Shown here: positions 39,294-49,836 of the stretch, piece after piece
Numbering within the stretch: position 1 is the stretch's first letter
How the letters are laid out: each line of letters opens with the position of its first letter
Origin: Hydrogenophaga taeniospiralis
Lineage (GTDB): Bacteria; Pseudomonadota; Gammaproteobacteria; Burkholderiales; Burkholderiaceae_C
Assembly (NCBI RefSeq): GCF_020510445.1
Contig: NZ_JAHBAG010000001.1
Location: 3,820,501 to 3,884,500 of the forward strand
Direction of reading: 5' to 3'
Length of the DNA stretch: 64,000 bases
Position numbers and translations under genes: made by a program
Notes under the pieces: generated by a model
The model's database searches: none
The model's input: the letters and a program-made list of their open reading frames with translations, nothing else
What the model was told of the DNA's origin: nothing

Positions 39294-41342
39294 TCACTCG
39301 AACTCGACGATGGCCTGGTCCACCACCAGCGACTCGCCCTTGCCCGCCAGCACCTTGGCCACCACGCCGTCGGCCGCGGCGAACAGCACGTTCTCCATCT
39401 TCATGGCCTCGATCACGGCCACGCGTTCACCCGCCTGCACTTTCTGGCCCACCTGCACCGCCACCTCGACCAGCAGGCCGGGCATGGGTGAGAGCACGTA
39501 CCGGCTCATGTCGGGTGGCGCCTTGAACGGCATGAGCCGGTGCAGCTCGGCCATGCGGCGCGACACCACCACGGTCTCGATGCGCGTGCCGTTGTGCTGC
39601 ACCACCAGGGCCAGCGGGTTGCGCAGCGTGCCACGCTCCACCTGGGCGGTGAAGGCCTGGCCATTGCACTCGCCGGTGATGCAGACGTCGTTCAGGCGCG
39701 AAGGGCTGCTGATGGCAAAGCGCTTGCCCTCCACCGTGACCACCGCCGAGCCGACCTGCCCCACCACCTCGTCCACGTGCACCGGGGTGTAGCGGTTCTG
39801 GCCGCCCGCGCCCAGGGTGATCACGCTGAAATCGTGGCCGACCTTGACGCCGTAACCCGGCAACTGGCCGGTCAGGCCGGCTGCGCGCTCGCGCGACTTG
39901 CGGCGCACGAACGCCGCCAGCGCGACCAGGAAGTCGGCGTCGTCGTGCGGCACGTCTTCCGCCCGGAAACCGTGGGCGTAGTGCTCGGCGATGAAGCCGG
40001 TGTTGAACTCACCGCTCACGAACTTCGGGTGCGCCAGCAGCGCCGCCTGGAACGGGATGTTGCTGCTGATGCCACGGATCACGAAGCCGTTGAGCGCCTC
40101 GCGCATCTTGGCAATCGCATCAAAGCGGTCCTTGCCGTGCACGATGAGCTTGGCGATCATCGAGTCGTAGTACATCGGAATCTCGCCGCCATCGACCACA
40201 CCCGTGTCCACGCGCACACCGTACAAAGCGTCGGTGTTGGCCTGGTGCATGCTCTGCGCGGGCGGCTGAAAGCGCACCAGGCGGCCGGTGCTGGGCAGGA
40301 AGTTGCGGAACGGGTCCTCGGCGTTGATGCGGCACTCGATGGCCCAGCCCTCGCGTTTCACGTCGGCCTGGGTGATCGGCAGCTTTTCGCCCGCCGCCAC
40401 ACGGATCATCAGCTCCACCAGATCGAGCCCGGTGATGCACTCCGTCACCGGGTGTTCCACCTGCAGGCGGGTGTTCATCTCCAGGAAGTAGAAGTCCTGG
40501 TCCTTGCCGACCACGAACTCCACCGTGCCCGCGCTCTGGTACTTCACGGCCTTGGCCAGCGCCACCGCCTGCTCGCCCATGGCCTTGCGCGTGGCGTCGG
40601 AGATGAAGGGCGACGGCGCCTCCTCGATCACCTTCTGGTGTCGGCGCTGAATGGAACACTCGCGCTCGTTCAAATAGACCACGTTGCCGTGCGCATCGCC
40701 CAGCACCTGGATCTCGATGTGGCGCGGCTCCAGCACGTATTTTTCGATGAACACCCGGTCGTCGCCGAAACTGTTGCGCGCCTCGTTGCGGCAGCTGGTG
40801 AAACCTTCGAAGGCTTCCTTGTCGTTGAAGGCCACGCGCAGGCCCTTGCCGCCGCCACCGGCCGAGGCCTTGATCATCACGGGGTAGCCGATGTCCTTGG
40901 CGATTTCCACGGCGCGCTCGGCCGTTTCGATGGCGTCGTTCCAGCCCGGAATGGTGTTGACCTTGGCCTCGTTGGCCAGCTTCTTGGACGCGATCTTGTC
41001 GCCCATGGCGGCGATGGAGAAATGGCGCGGGCCGATGAAGGCGATGCCCTCGTCTTCGCAGCGCTTGGCGAAGGCCTCGTTTTCCGACAGGAAGCCGTAA
41101 CCGGGGTGGATGGCCTGGGCGCCGGTCTTCTTGGCGGCCTCGATGATCTTGTCCGCGACCAGGTAGGACTCGCGCGAGGGCGCCGGGCCCAGCAACACGG
41201 CCTCGTCGGCCAACTGCACGTGGCGCGCTTCCTTGTCGGCTTCGGAATACACCGCCACGGTGGCGATGCCCATCTTCTTGGCGGTGGCGATCACGCGGCA
41301 GGCAATTTCGCCACGGTTCGCAATGAGAATTTTGGTGAACAT
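39294..41342 (-). CDS. pccA: propionyl/acetyl-CoA carboxylase alpha subunit (biotin carboxylase plus BCCP)
   Basis: Biotin-dependent carboxylase subunit of 682 residues: N-terminal biotin carboxylase with ATP-grasp loop (KASAGGGGKGLRVA), FIGPRHFSIAAMGDK, ECSIQRRHQKVIEEAPS and EMNTRLQVEHPVTE; a BT linker; and a C-terminal biotinyl domain with the acceptor Lys648 in EAMKMENVL. Carboxylates biotin, used by PccB to make methylmalonyl-CoA. Paired with pccB across an unusual hairpin-filled gap of 323 bases. Substrate inferred from the mutase in the same locus. Confidence 0.93.
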   Translation of the reverse strand: MFTKILIANRGEIACRVIATAKKMGIATVAVYSEADKEARHVQLADEAVLLGPAPSRESYLVADKIIEAAKKTGAQAIHPGYGFLSENEAFAKRCEDEGIAFIGPRHFSIAAMGDKIASKKLANEAKVNTIPGWNDAIETAERAVEIAKDIGYPVMIKASAGGGGKGLRVAFNDKEAFEGFTSCRNEARNSFGDDRVFIEKYVLEPRHIEIQVLGDAHGNVVYLNERECSIQRRHQKVIEEAPSPFISDATRKAMGEQAVALAKAVKYQSAGTVEFVVGKDQDFYFLEMNTRLQVEHPVTECITGLDLVELMIRVAAGEKLPITQADVKREGWAIECRINAEDPFRNFLPSTGRLVRFQPPAQSMHQANTDALYGVRVDTGVVDGGEIPMYYDSMIAKLIVHGKDRFDAIAKMREALNGFVIRGISSNIPFQAALLAHPKFVSGEFNTGFIAEHYAHGFRAEDVPHDDADFLVALAAFVRRKSRERAAGLTGQLPGYGVKVGHDFSVITLGAGGQNRYTPVHVDEVVGQVGSAVVTVEGKRFAISSPSRLNDVCITGECNGQAFTAQVERGTLRNPLALVVQHNGTRIETVVVSRRMAELHRLMPFKAPPDMSRYVLSPMPGLLVEVAVQVGQKVQAGERVAVIEAMKMENVLFAAADGVVAKVLAGKGESLVVDQAIVEFE

Positions 41343-41400
41343 GTCAGTCTCCTAGACGAGAGCAAGTGTGTTGTTTGTTCGGTGGGTTGGTGCTGAGCCC

Positions 41401-41498
41401 GCCATGGGCACGGTGTGCCTGCCTCCGCTCATGTCCCCCGCCGACCTGCGGTCGGCTCCTCCTTTACTTCGCTGCGGCAGGCACACCGTGCCCATGGC
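41401..41498. repeat. long inverted repeat with conserved internal core, element A
   Basis: Two perfect 23-base arms (41401-41423 and 41476-41498; for example GCACGGTGTGCCTGCC against GGCAGGCACACCGTGC) enclose a 52-base loop. The loop contains GTCCCCCGC (41433-41441), a small hairpin CGACC-TGC-GGTCG, then GCTCCTCCTTTAC (41455-41467). The last two blocks recur, inverted, in element B. Together A and B fill most of the pccB-pccA gap (41343-41665), in which I see no gene. Confidence 0.75.
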
Positions 41499-41542
41499 TG
41501 CGAAGGAGGTGAAGACGAAACCTGCCGAACACGCGTCACTCT

Positions 41543-41630
41543 GAATCGGGTGGTGGGGGCGTTTTGCGCAGGTAAAGGAGGAGCGCGCAGCGCGGGGGAC
41601 ACGGAGCAAAACGTCCGCGCCTCCCGATTC
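41543..41630. repeat. long inverted repeat with the same core, element B
   Basis: Arms GAATCGGG (41543-41550) / CCCGATTC (41623-41630) and CGTTTTGC (41560-41567) / GCAAAACG (41606-41613) form a long imperfect hairpin. Its loop has GTAAAGGAGGAGC (41572-41584), a short GCGC block, then GCGGGGGAC (41592-41600), exactly the reverse complement of the two core blocks of element A. The outer arms of A and B are unrelated to each other. Confidence 0.7.
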
Positions 41631-41665
41631 AGCGCCAGAGAAAACCATGGCACGCACAATGGAAA

Positions 41666-43198
41666 TCACAACGGAATGTTCCCGTGCTTGCGCCACGGGT
41701 TTTCCAGCTTCTTGTCCTTGAGCATCACCAGCGAACGGCAGATGCGCTTGCGCGTCTCGTGCGGCAGGATCACGTCATCGATGAAGCCCCGCGCGCCGGC
41801 CACGAAAGGGTTGGCGAAGCGGGCCTTGTATTCGGCCTCGCGCCCCGCCAGCTTGGCCGGGTCCTTCTTCTCCTCGCGGAAGATGATCTCCACCGCGCCC
41901 TTGGCCCCCATCACCGCGATCTCGGCGTTGGGCCAGGCGAAGTTCACGTCGCCGCGCAGGTGCTTGGACGCCATCACGTCGTAGGCGCCGCCATAGGCCT
42001 TGCGCGTGATCACGGTGATCTTCGGCACCGTGCATTCGGCATACGCGTAGAGCAGCTTGGCGCCGTGTTTGATGATCCCGCCGAACTCCTGGCTGGTGCC
42101 GGGCATGAAACCGGGCACGTCCACAAACGTCACCACCGGGATGTTGAACGCGTCGCAGAAACGCACGAAACGCGCGGCCTTGATGCTCGATTTGATGTCC
42201 AGGCAACCGGCCAGCACCAGCGGCTGGTTGGCCACGATGCCGACCGTCTGGCCGTCCATGCGCGCAAAGCCGATCAGGATGTTCTTCGCGTACTCGGGCT
42301 GCAGCTCGAAGAAGTCGCCGTCGTCCACCGTCTTGACGATCAGCTCCTTCATGTCGTAGGGCTTGTTCGGGTTGTCGGGCACCAGCGTGTCCAGGCTCAG
42401 CTCCATGCGGTCGATCGGATCGCCGCTGGGGCGCACCGGCGCTTTTTCGCGGTTGTTGAGCGGCAGGTAGTTGTAGAGCCGGCGCAGCATCAGCAGCGCT
42501 TCCACGTCGTTCTCGAACGCCAGGTCGGCCACGCCGCTCTTGGTGGTGTGCGTCACGGCGCCGCCGAGTTCTTCGGCGGTCACTTCCTCGTGCGTCACGG
42601 TCTTCACCACCTCGGGGCCGGTGACGAACATGTAGCTCGAATCCTTCACCATGAAGATGAAGTCGGTCATGGCCGGCGAATACACCGCGCCGCCGGCCGA
42701 GGGGCCCATGATCATGCTGATCTGCGGCACCACGCCGCTGGCCATCACGTTGCGCTGGAACACGTCGGCATAACCACCGAGGGAGGCCACGCCCTCCTGG
42801 ATGCGGGCGCCGCCCGAATCGTTCAGGCCGATCACCGGCGCGCCGACCTTCATGGCCTGGTCCATCACTTTGCAGATCTTCTCGGCGTGCGCTTCGGAGA
42901 GCGCGCCGCCAAAGACGGTGAAGTCCTGGCTGAACACGAACACCAGGCGGCCGTTGATCATGCCGTAGCCGGTGACCACGCCGTCGCCGGGGATCTTCTG
43001 GTCCTGCATGCCGAAGTCGGTGCAGCGGTGCTCGACGAACATGTCCCACTCTTCAAACGTGCCCTCGTCGAGCAGCACTTCCAGCCGCTCACGCGCGGTC
43101 AGCTTGCCCTTGGCGTGCTGCGCATCGATGCGCTTCTGCCCGCCGCCCAGCCGCGCCGCGGCGCGCTTTTCTTCGAGTTGTTCCAGGATGTCTTGCAT
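41666..43198 (-). CDS. pccB: propionyl-CoA carboxylase beta subunit (carboxyltransferase)
   Basis: 510-residue carboxyltransferase of the crotonase fold: acyl-CoA site motifs [24 protein letters not shown] region (SGGARIQEG and [10 protein letters not shown]), [16 protein letters not shown], and C-terminal biotin-site motifs [16 protein letters not shown] and [10 protein letters not shown]. Transfers CO2 from biotin to propionyl-CoA. Ends [14 protein letters not shown], the usual PccB terminus. Eleven bases after meaB. The methylmalonyl-CoA mutase next to it supports propionyl over acetyl substrate. Confidence 0.95.
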   Translation of the reverse strand: MQDILEQLEEKRAAARLGGGQKRIDAQHAKGKLTARERLEVLLDEGTFEEWDMFVEHRCTDFGMQDQKIPGDGVVTGYGMINGRLVFVFSQDFTVFGGALSEAHAEKICKVMDQAMKVGAPVIGLNDSGGARIQEGVASLGGYADVFQRNVMASGVVPQISMIMGPSAGGAVYSPAMTDFIFMVKDSSYMFVTGPEVVKTVTHEEVTAEELGGAVTHTTKSGVADLAFENDVEALLMLRRLYNYLPLNNREKAPVRPSGDPIDRMELSLDTLVPDNPNKPYDMKELIVKTVDDGDFFELQPEYAKNILIGFARMDGQTVGIVANQPLVLAGCLDIKSSIKAARFVRFCDAFNIPVVTFVDVPGFMPGTSQEFGGIIKHGAKLLYAYAECTVPKITVITRKAYGGAYDVMASKHLRGDVNFAWPNAEIAVMGAKGAVEIIFREEKKDPAKLAGREAEYKARFANPFVAGARGFIDDVILPHETRKRICRSLVMLKDKKLENPWRKHGNIPL

Positions 43199-43208
43199 GG
43201 TCGTGTTC

Positions 43209-44371
43209 TCAGTTCTCCGAGGGGCCCGCGCCTGTCGAAGGGCGGGGGTGATGGTTCGCAGGGGCTTGGACAGGTTCGGCCCGAGCGGGTTGGGGTTCGT
43301 ACAAGGAAAGCAGTTGGCGCGCGGCGCTGCTGGCGGGCAGCGTGCCGTCCAGCACGCGGCGGGTGGTTTCGTCCAGGGCGGCGCGCACCGCCGGGTGCTC
43401 GCGGAAGTGCTGTTTCAAGCCGGCCTCGATGCGTTCCCACATCCAGGCCCGGGCCTGCTGCTGGCGGCGCGCGACGAGTCGGCCCTGAGCGGCCTGCAGC
43501 TCGCGGAAATGCGTCACCGCCTCCCAGAATCCGTCCACGCCCTGGCCATGCAGCGCGCTGATCTGGATCACCTGGGGGTGCCAGATGCGGCTGTCGTGGT
43601 GGGCATGAGAGCTGGAGCCCCCACGCTCGCTTTGCTCGCTGCCCCCCGAGGGGGCGCTCGCGTCCTTGGGGCGGCCCGGCGAACGCTCAGGATGCCCATG
43701 CAAGCCGAGCAGGCGCAGCGAAGACGTGATCTGCGCGCGCGCGCGGGTGGCGGCGTCGGGGTCGATGTCGGCCTTGTTGATGACCACGAGGTCGGCCAGC
43801 TCCATCACGCCCTTCTTGATCGCCTGCAGGTCGTCGCCCGCGTTGGGCAGCTGCAGCAGGCAGAACATGTCGGTCATGTTGGCCACCGCCGTCTCGCTCT
43901 GGCCCACGCCCACGGTTTCGACGATCACCACGTCATATCCCGCGGCCTCGCAGACCAGCATGGCCTCGCGCGTCTTCTCGGCCACGCCGCCCAGCGTGCC
44001 ACTGCTCGGGCTGGGGCGGATGTAGGCCTTCTCGTGGACGGAGAGCTTCTCCATGCGCGTCTTGTCGCCCAGGATGGAGCCGCCGGACACGGTGGATGAC
44101 GGATCGATGGTGAGCACCGCCACGCGGTGGCCCAGGCCGATCAGGTAAAGACCCAGGGCTTCGATGAAGGTGCTCTTGCCCACGCCGGGCACGCCACTGA
44201 TGCCGAGCCGGAAGGACTTTCCAGTGTGCGGCAGCAGCGCGGTCAGCAGCTCATCGCCCTGCGCGCGGTGGTCGGCGCGGGTCGATTCGAGCAAGGTGAT
44301 GGCCTTGGCCATGGCGCGGCGCTGGGCAGCACCAACGCCGGTCAGCACGCCGGCCTGCAATTCGGCAGGGG

Positions 44372-44375
<4 letters not shown>
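43209..44375 (-). CDS. meaB: methylmalonyl-CoA mutase-associated GTPase MeaB, with in-frame repeat insertion
   Basis: G3E-family GTPase chaperone that protects and reloads cobalamin in methylmalonyl-CoA mutase. 388 residues from ATG 44375, which overlaps the scpA stop: Walker [14 protein letters not shown], switch regions [30 protein letters not shown], and [12 protein letters not shown] (NKxD). At about residues 229-257 a hydrophilic Ser/Gly/Pro-rich insert is encoded by a chromosomal repeat (43606-43690); flanking sequence is normal MeaB. The insertion lies in a loop after the NKAD region, so activity may survive. Confidence 0.93.
43606..43690. repeat. GC-rich multi-hairpin repeat inserted inside meaB
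   Basis: Successive hairpin modules ACGCTCGCTTTGCTCGCTG (imperfect), CCCCCCGAGGGGG and a GGGGCGGCCCGGCGAA block follow in the same order as in the repeat at 22661-22748 (opposite orientation). Such GC-rich elements usually sit between genes; here it is translated in frame within meaB without a stop. The ends are approximate. Confidence 0.65.
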
Positions 44376-46534
<2,159 letters not shown>

Positions 46535-46607
46535 GGCGGGGCGGTAGGGGTAAGCAACAGGAACGGCGGCAAACCGGGCGTCGGGGGATTGGGGAAAAGC
46601 AGTGCTG

Positions 46608-46640
46608 ATTTTATATCATTCATAATTATTGATGCAAAAT
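46608..46640. promoter_or_regulatory. palindromic operator between scpA and gntR
   Basis: An AT-rich 33-base near-palindrome: ATTTTATATCA (46608-46618) and TGATGCAAAAT (46630-46640), arms matching at 9 of 11 positions around an 11-base spacer. It stands out in GC-rich surroundings and lies between the divergent scpA and GntR-regulator starts. It is the likely binding site of that regulator, controlling both directions. A TACAAT at 46654-46659 could be the -10 of the regulator gene. Confidence 0.6.
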
Positions 46641-46697
46641 ATTCCAGCTGCCTTACAATCAGCGCCTGTCACACAGCCTCCCGTCACTCGCCTGCCC

Positions 46698-47333
46698 ATG
46701 TCCGCCTTGTCGCTTGCCCCCCGCGCCCTGTACGAAGAAGTCGCCGAACTGCTGCGCCAGCGCATCTTCAGCCGTGAGCTGGAGCCCGGCAGCTGGATCG
46801 ACGAGCTCAAACTCGCCGAGGAATACGGCATCAGCCGCACGCCACTGCGCGAAGCGCTCAAGGTGCTGGCCGCCGAGGGCTTGGTGACCATGAAGGTGCG
46901 GCGTGGCGCCTATGTGACCGAAGTGTCCGAGAAAGACCTGGCCGATGTCTATCACCTGCTGGCCCTGCTCGAATCGGACGCCGCCGGCGTGGTGGCGGAA
47001 CGCGCCACCGACAGCGATCTGGCCGAACTGAAGGCCCTGCACGCCGAACTGGAAGCTGCGCTGGGCCAGCGCGACCGCTTCTTCGCGATCAACGAGCGGT
47101 TTCACATGCGCCTGCTCGAACTCGCCGACAACCGCTGGCGCGAACAGATGGTGGCCGACCTGCGCAAGGTCATGAAGCTCAACCGCCACAACTCGCTGCT
47201 CAAGAGCGGGCGCATCGACGAATCGCTGGCCGAACACCGCGCCGTCATGGCCGCCCTGCTCGCGCGCGACGCCGCGCTCACCCGCCAGCGCATGCAAGCA
47301 CACTTCCAGAACGGGCTGGAAGCGGCCATCTGA
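46698..47333 (+). CDS. GntR-family (FCD domain) transcriptional regulator
   Basis: 211 residues from ATG 46698; the frame is also open to an ATG at 46632, but that codon lies inside the palindromic operator and upstream of a plausible -10, so the shorter form is preferred. FadR-subfamily winged helix (ALYEEVAELLRQRIFSREL, EEYGISRTPLREALKVLAAEG) is followed by an all-helical FCD ligand domain with metal-binding-type residues (HxxxH: INERFHMRLLELAD, SLAEHRAVM). Divergent to scpA, so probably a regulator of the propionyl-CoA locus responding to an acyl or organic acid. Confidence 0.88.
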   Translation: MSALSLAPRALYEEVAELLRQRIFSRELEPGSWIDELKLAEEYGISRTPLREALKVLAAEGLVTMKVRRGAYVTEVSEKDLADVYHLLALLESDAAGVVAERATDSDLAELKALHAELEAALGQRDRFFAINERFHMRLLELADNRWREQMVADLRKVMKLNRHNSLLKSGRIDESLAEHRAVMAALLARDAALTRQRMQAHFQNGLEAAI

Positions 47334-47446
47334 GAAGCCCAGCCGGCGGCACCCGGCCCGGCGGCTGGGCGCTGGTAAATTCCGGGCTTGTGCCGTTCGC
47401 CGCTGCGCCGTGGCCACGAACGGCATACCGATCAGGAGCCCCACCC

Positions 47447-48337
47447 ATGTCTCTCGCCCGTCTGGCTCAGCCCGGCATTCTCGAACCCATTCCGGCCCAG
47501 GGCCGCTACCTCACCTGCCAGCTGAGAATGGGCGCCCAGCCACGGGCCGTGCTGCGCGCGCTGGCGCAAGAGGTCGACGGCCGCGCCACCGTGGTCGGTC
47601 TGGGCCAATCGCTGGTGCGCGAACTGGGGGTTGAACTGCCCGGCCTGCGCACGTTCCGCGGCATCGAGGGCGCGCGCACCAAGCTCCCCGCCACCCCGAC
47701 CGATCTGCTGGTCTGGCTGCGCGGCACCGACCGGGGCGATCTGCTGATCCGCAGCCGCCATCTTGAAGCCCTGCTCGCGCCCGCCTTCGACGTGACCGAC
47801 ATCACCGACGCCTTCAGCCACGACAACGGCCGCGACCTGACCGGCTACGAAGACGGCACCGAAAACCCCAAGGGCGACGCGGCGCTGGCGGCGGCCCTGT
47901 TGCCCGAGAGCGCCGGCGCGCTGGCCGGCAGCAGCTTCGCGGCGGTGCAGCGCTGGCGCCACCACATGAGCCGCTTCGAGGCCATGCCGCGCCAGCAGCA
48001 GGACCACACCATCGGCCGCGAGCGCGACAGCAACGAAGAGATCGACGACGCGCCCGATTCGGCCCATGTGAAACGCACGGCCCAGGAAAGCTTCGAGCCC
48101 GAGGCTTTCGTGCTGCGCCGCTCCATGCCCTGGGCCGAGGGCAACGAAGGCGGGCTCGTGTTCACGGCCTTCGGGCATTCGTTTGACGCCTTCGAGGCCC
48201 AGCTGCGGCGCATGTCGGGCGCCGAGGATGGCATCACCGACGCCCTGTACACCTTCACCGAACCCGAGACCGGCGCCTATTTCTGGTGCCCGCCGGTGCG
48301 CGACGGACAGCTCGATTTACGCGCGTTGGGCGTATAA
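47447..48337 (+). CDS. DyP-type heme peroxidase
   Basis: 296 residues from ATG 47447 (CAGGAG upstream). Ferredoxin-like dimeric fold with the DyP signature GXXDG in GYEDGTENPKGDAA (catalytic Asp), proximal heme His in the WRHHMSRFEAMP / QDHTIGRERDSNEE region, and a terminal TEPETGAYFWCPP. Size fits class B (P) DyPs, cytosolic with no signal peptide. No encapsulin gene is next to it, and no C-terminal encapsulin-targeting peptide is evident. Peroxide-dependent oxidase; natural substrate unknown. Confidence 0.9.
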   Translation: MSLARLAQPGILEPIPAQGRYLTCQLRMGAQPRAVLRALAQEVDGRATVVGLGQSLVRELGVELPGLRTFRGIEGARTKLPATPTDLLVWLRGTDRGDLLIRSRHLEALLAPAFDVTDITDAFSHDNGRDLTGYEDGTENPKGDAALAAALLPESAGALAGSSFAAVQRWRHHMSRFEAMPRQQQDHTIGRERDSNEEIDDAPDSAHVKRTAQESFEPEAFVLRRSMPWAEGNEGGLVFTAFGHSFDAFEAQLRRMSGAEDGITDALYTFTEPETGAYFWCPPVRDGQLDLRALGV

Positions 48338-48396
48338 CCACTAGACCGGGGACAGGAGAAGTGAGGCCCTCTGCACCCCGACTGCATACACCATAG

Positions 48397-48465
48397 GGTA
48401 TATACCAAGACACCTGCGCCTCATGGGCGCGCAATATAAGAACTTGCGAATTTAGTAATTCTTAT
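48397..48465. promoter_or_regulatory. inverted repeats upstream of the SQR-like gene
   Basis: The 159-base gap before the SQR-like gene is AT-rich for this chromosome and carries a 10-base palindrome GGTATATACC (48397-48406) and a nested inverted repeat: ATAAGAA (48436-48442) with TTCTTAT (48459-48465), and inside it GAATT-TAGT-AATTC. Either may be an operator; no known sulfide-regulator consensus was matched. Confidence 0.35.
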
Positions 48466-48496
48466 CCCACCCATCCCTTTCGACGGAGATACTTCC

Positions 48497-49774
48497 ATGG
48501 CTCGAATCGTCATTCTCGGCGCCGGTCTCGGTGGCATGCCCATGGCCTACGAAATGAAGGCACTGGCCCGCCCCGGCGACACGGTCACGGTGATCAGCGA
48601 AGCACCCAAGTTCCACTTCGTACCCTCGAACCCCTGGGTCGCGGTGAACTGGCGCACCCGCAAAGACATCGAGGTCGACATCGCCCCGGCGCTGGCGAGA
48701 AAAGGCATTGAATCCATCATCCAGCGCGCCAAACGGGTCCACCCTGAAGCCAACCAGATCGAGCTGGAAGACGGCAGCCGGGTGGACTACGACTACCTGG
48801 TCATCGCCACCGGCCCCAAACTGGCGTTTGACGAAGTCGAAGGCCTGGGCCCCTACGGCGGCCACACGCAGTCGATCTGCCACGTGAGCCACGCCGAGGC
48901 GACCCAGACGGCCTGGGACGAATTCGTGAAAGCACCCGGCCCGATCGTGGTCGGGGCCGTGCAAGGCGCCTCGTGCTTCGGCCCGGCCTACGAGTTCGCG
49001 ATGATCATGGACACCGACCTGCGCAAGCGCAAGATCCGCGACAAGGTGCCCATGACCTTCGTGACCTCCGAGCCCTACATCGGCCACCTGGGCCTGGGCG
49101 GTGTGGGCGACTCCAAGGGCATGCTCGAATCGGCGTTCAGGCAGCGCCACATCAAGTGGATCTGCAACGCCAAGACCACCAAGGTGGAAGCGGGCCAGAT
49201 GCACGTCACCGAGCACGACGACCAAGGCCGGCCCATCAAGGACCACGTGCTGCCCTTCAAGCACAGCATGATGCTGCCCGCCTTCAAGGGCGTGGACGCG
49301 GTGTTCGGCATCGAAGGCCTGACCAACCCGCGCGGCTTCATCACCATCGACGAGCACCAGCGCAACGCCAAGTTCAAGAACATCTTCAGTGTGGGCGTGT
49401 GCGTGGCGATCCCGCCGGTGGAAGTGACGCCCATTCCCTGCGGCACGCCCAAAACCGGCTACATGATCGAGTCCATGGTCACGGCCACGGCGCACAACAT
49501 CCGCGAGCTGCTCGACGGCCAGGAGCCCACGCACCACGCCACCTGGAACACGGTCTGCCTGGCCGACTTCGGCGACACCGGCGCGGCCTTCGTGGCCCTG
49601 CCGCAGATCCCGCCGCGCAACGTGAGCTGGTTCAGCGAAGGCAAGTGGGTGCACCTGGCCAAGGTGGCGTTCGAGAAGTATTTCATGCGCAAGATGCAGA
49701 AGGGCACGTCCGAGCCCATCTACGAAAAGCTCATCATGGACTTCATCGGCATCACCAAGCTCAAGGGCAAATAG
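48497..49774 (+). CDS. sulfide:quinone oxidoreductase-like flavoprotein
   Basis: 425 residues of the two-dinucleotide-binding-domain superfamily. FAD motif ILGAGLGGMPMAYEM at the N-terminus, PWVAVNW segment, second fold with VVGAVQGASCFGPAYEF, and C-terminal FSVGVCVAIPPVEVTPIPCG then KTGYMIESMV. The Cys in GASCFGP and those in the VGVC/PIPCG region fit SQR redox cysteines. The tail contains amphipathic helices for membrane attachment (LAKVAFEKYFMRKMQ). Probably oxidises sulfide with quinone; flavocytochrome or other type II dehydrogenase relatives cannot be excluded. Confidence 0.82.
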   Translation: MARIVILGAGLGGMPMAYEMKALARPGDTVTVISEAPKFHFVPSNPWVAVNWRTRKDIEVDIAPALARKGIESIIQRAKRVHPEANQIELEDGSRVDYDYLVIATGPKLAFDEVEGLGPYGGHTQSICHVSHAEATQTAWDEFVKAPGPIVVGAVQGASCFGPAYEFAMIMDTDLRKRKIRDKVPMTFVTSEPYIGHLGLGGVGDSKGMLESAFRQRHIKWICNAKTTKVEAGQMHVTEHDDQGRPIKDHVLPFKHSMMLPAFKGVDAVFGIEGLTNPRGFITIDEHQRNAKFKNIFSVGVCVAIPPVEVTPIPCGTPKTGYMIESMVTATAHNIRELLDGQEPTHHATWNTVCLADFGDTGAAFVALPQIPPRNVSWFSEGKWVHLAKVAFEKYFMRKMQKGTSEPIYEKLIMDFIGITKLKGK

Positions 49775-49836
49775 GGCCAGTGATCCGCCCGCCTCATCCG
49801 CCCGCCTCGCTGGCCCGCGGCGGGCCGGCGGCCGCG

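Noticed and set aside
39540..41396. 618-codon open frame on the plus strand
   Set aside because: It is antisense to pccA and has no domain; His/Leu/Arg-rich shadow.
47447..48337. Encapsulated DyP peroxidase system
   Set aside because: No encapsulin shell gene is adjacent and no targeting peptide is evident at the C-terminus.
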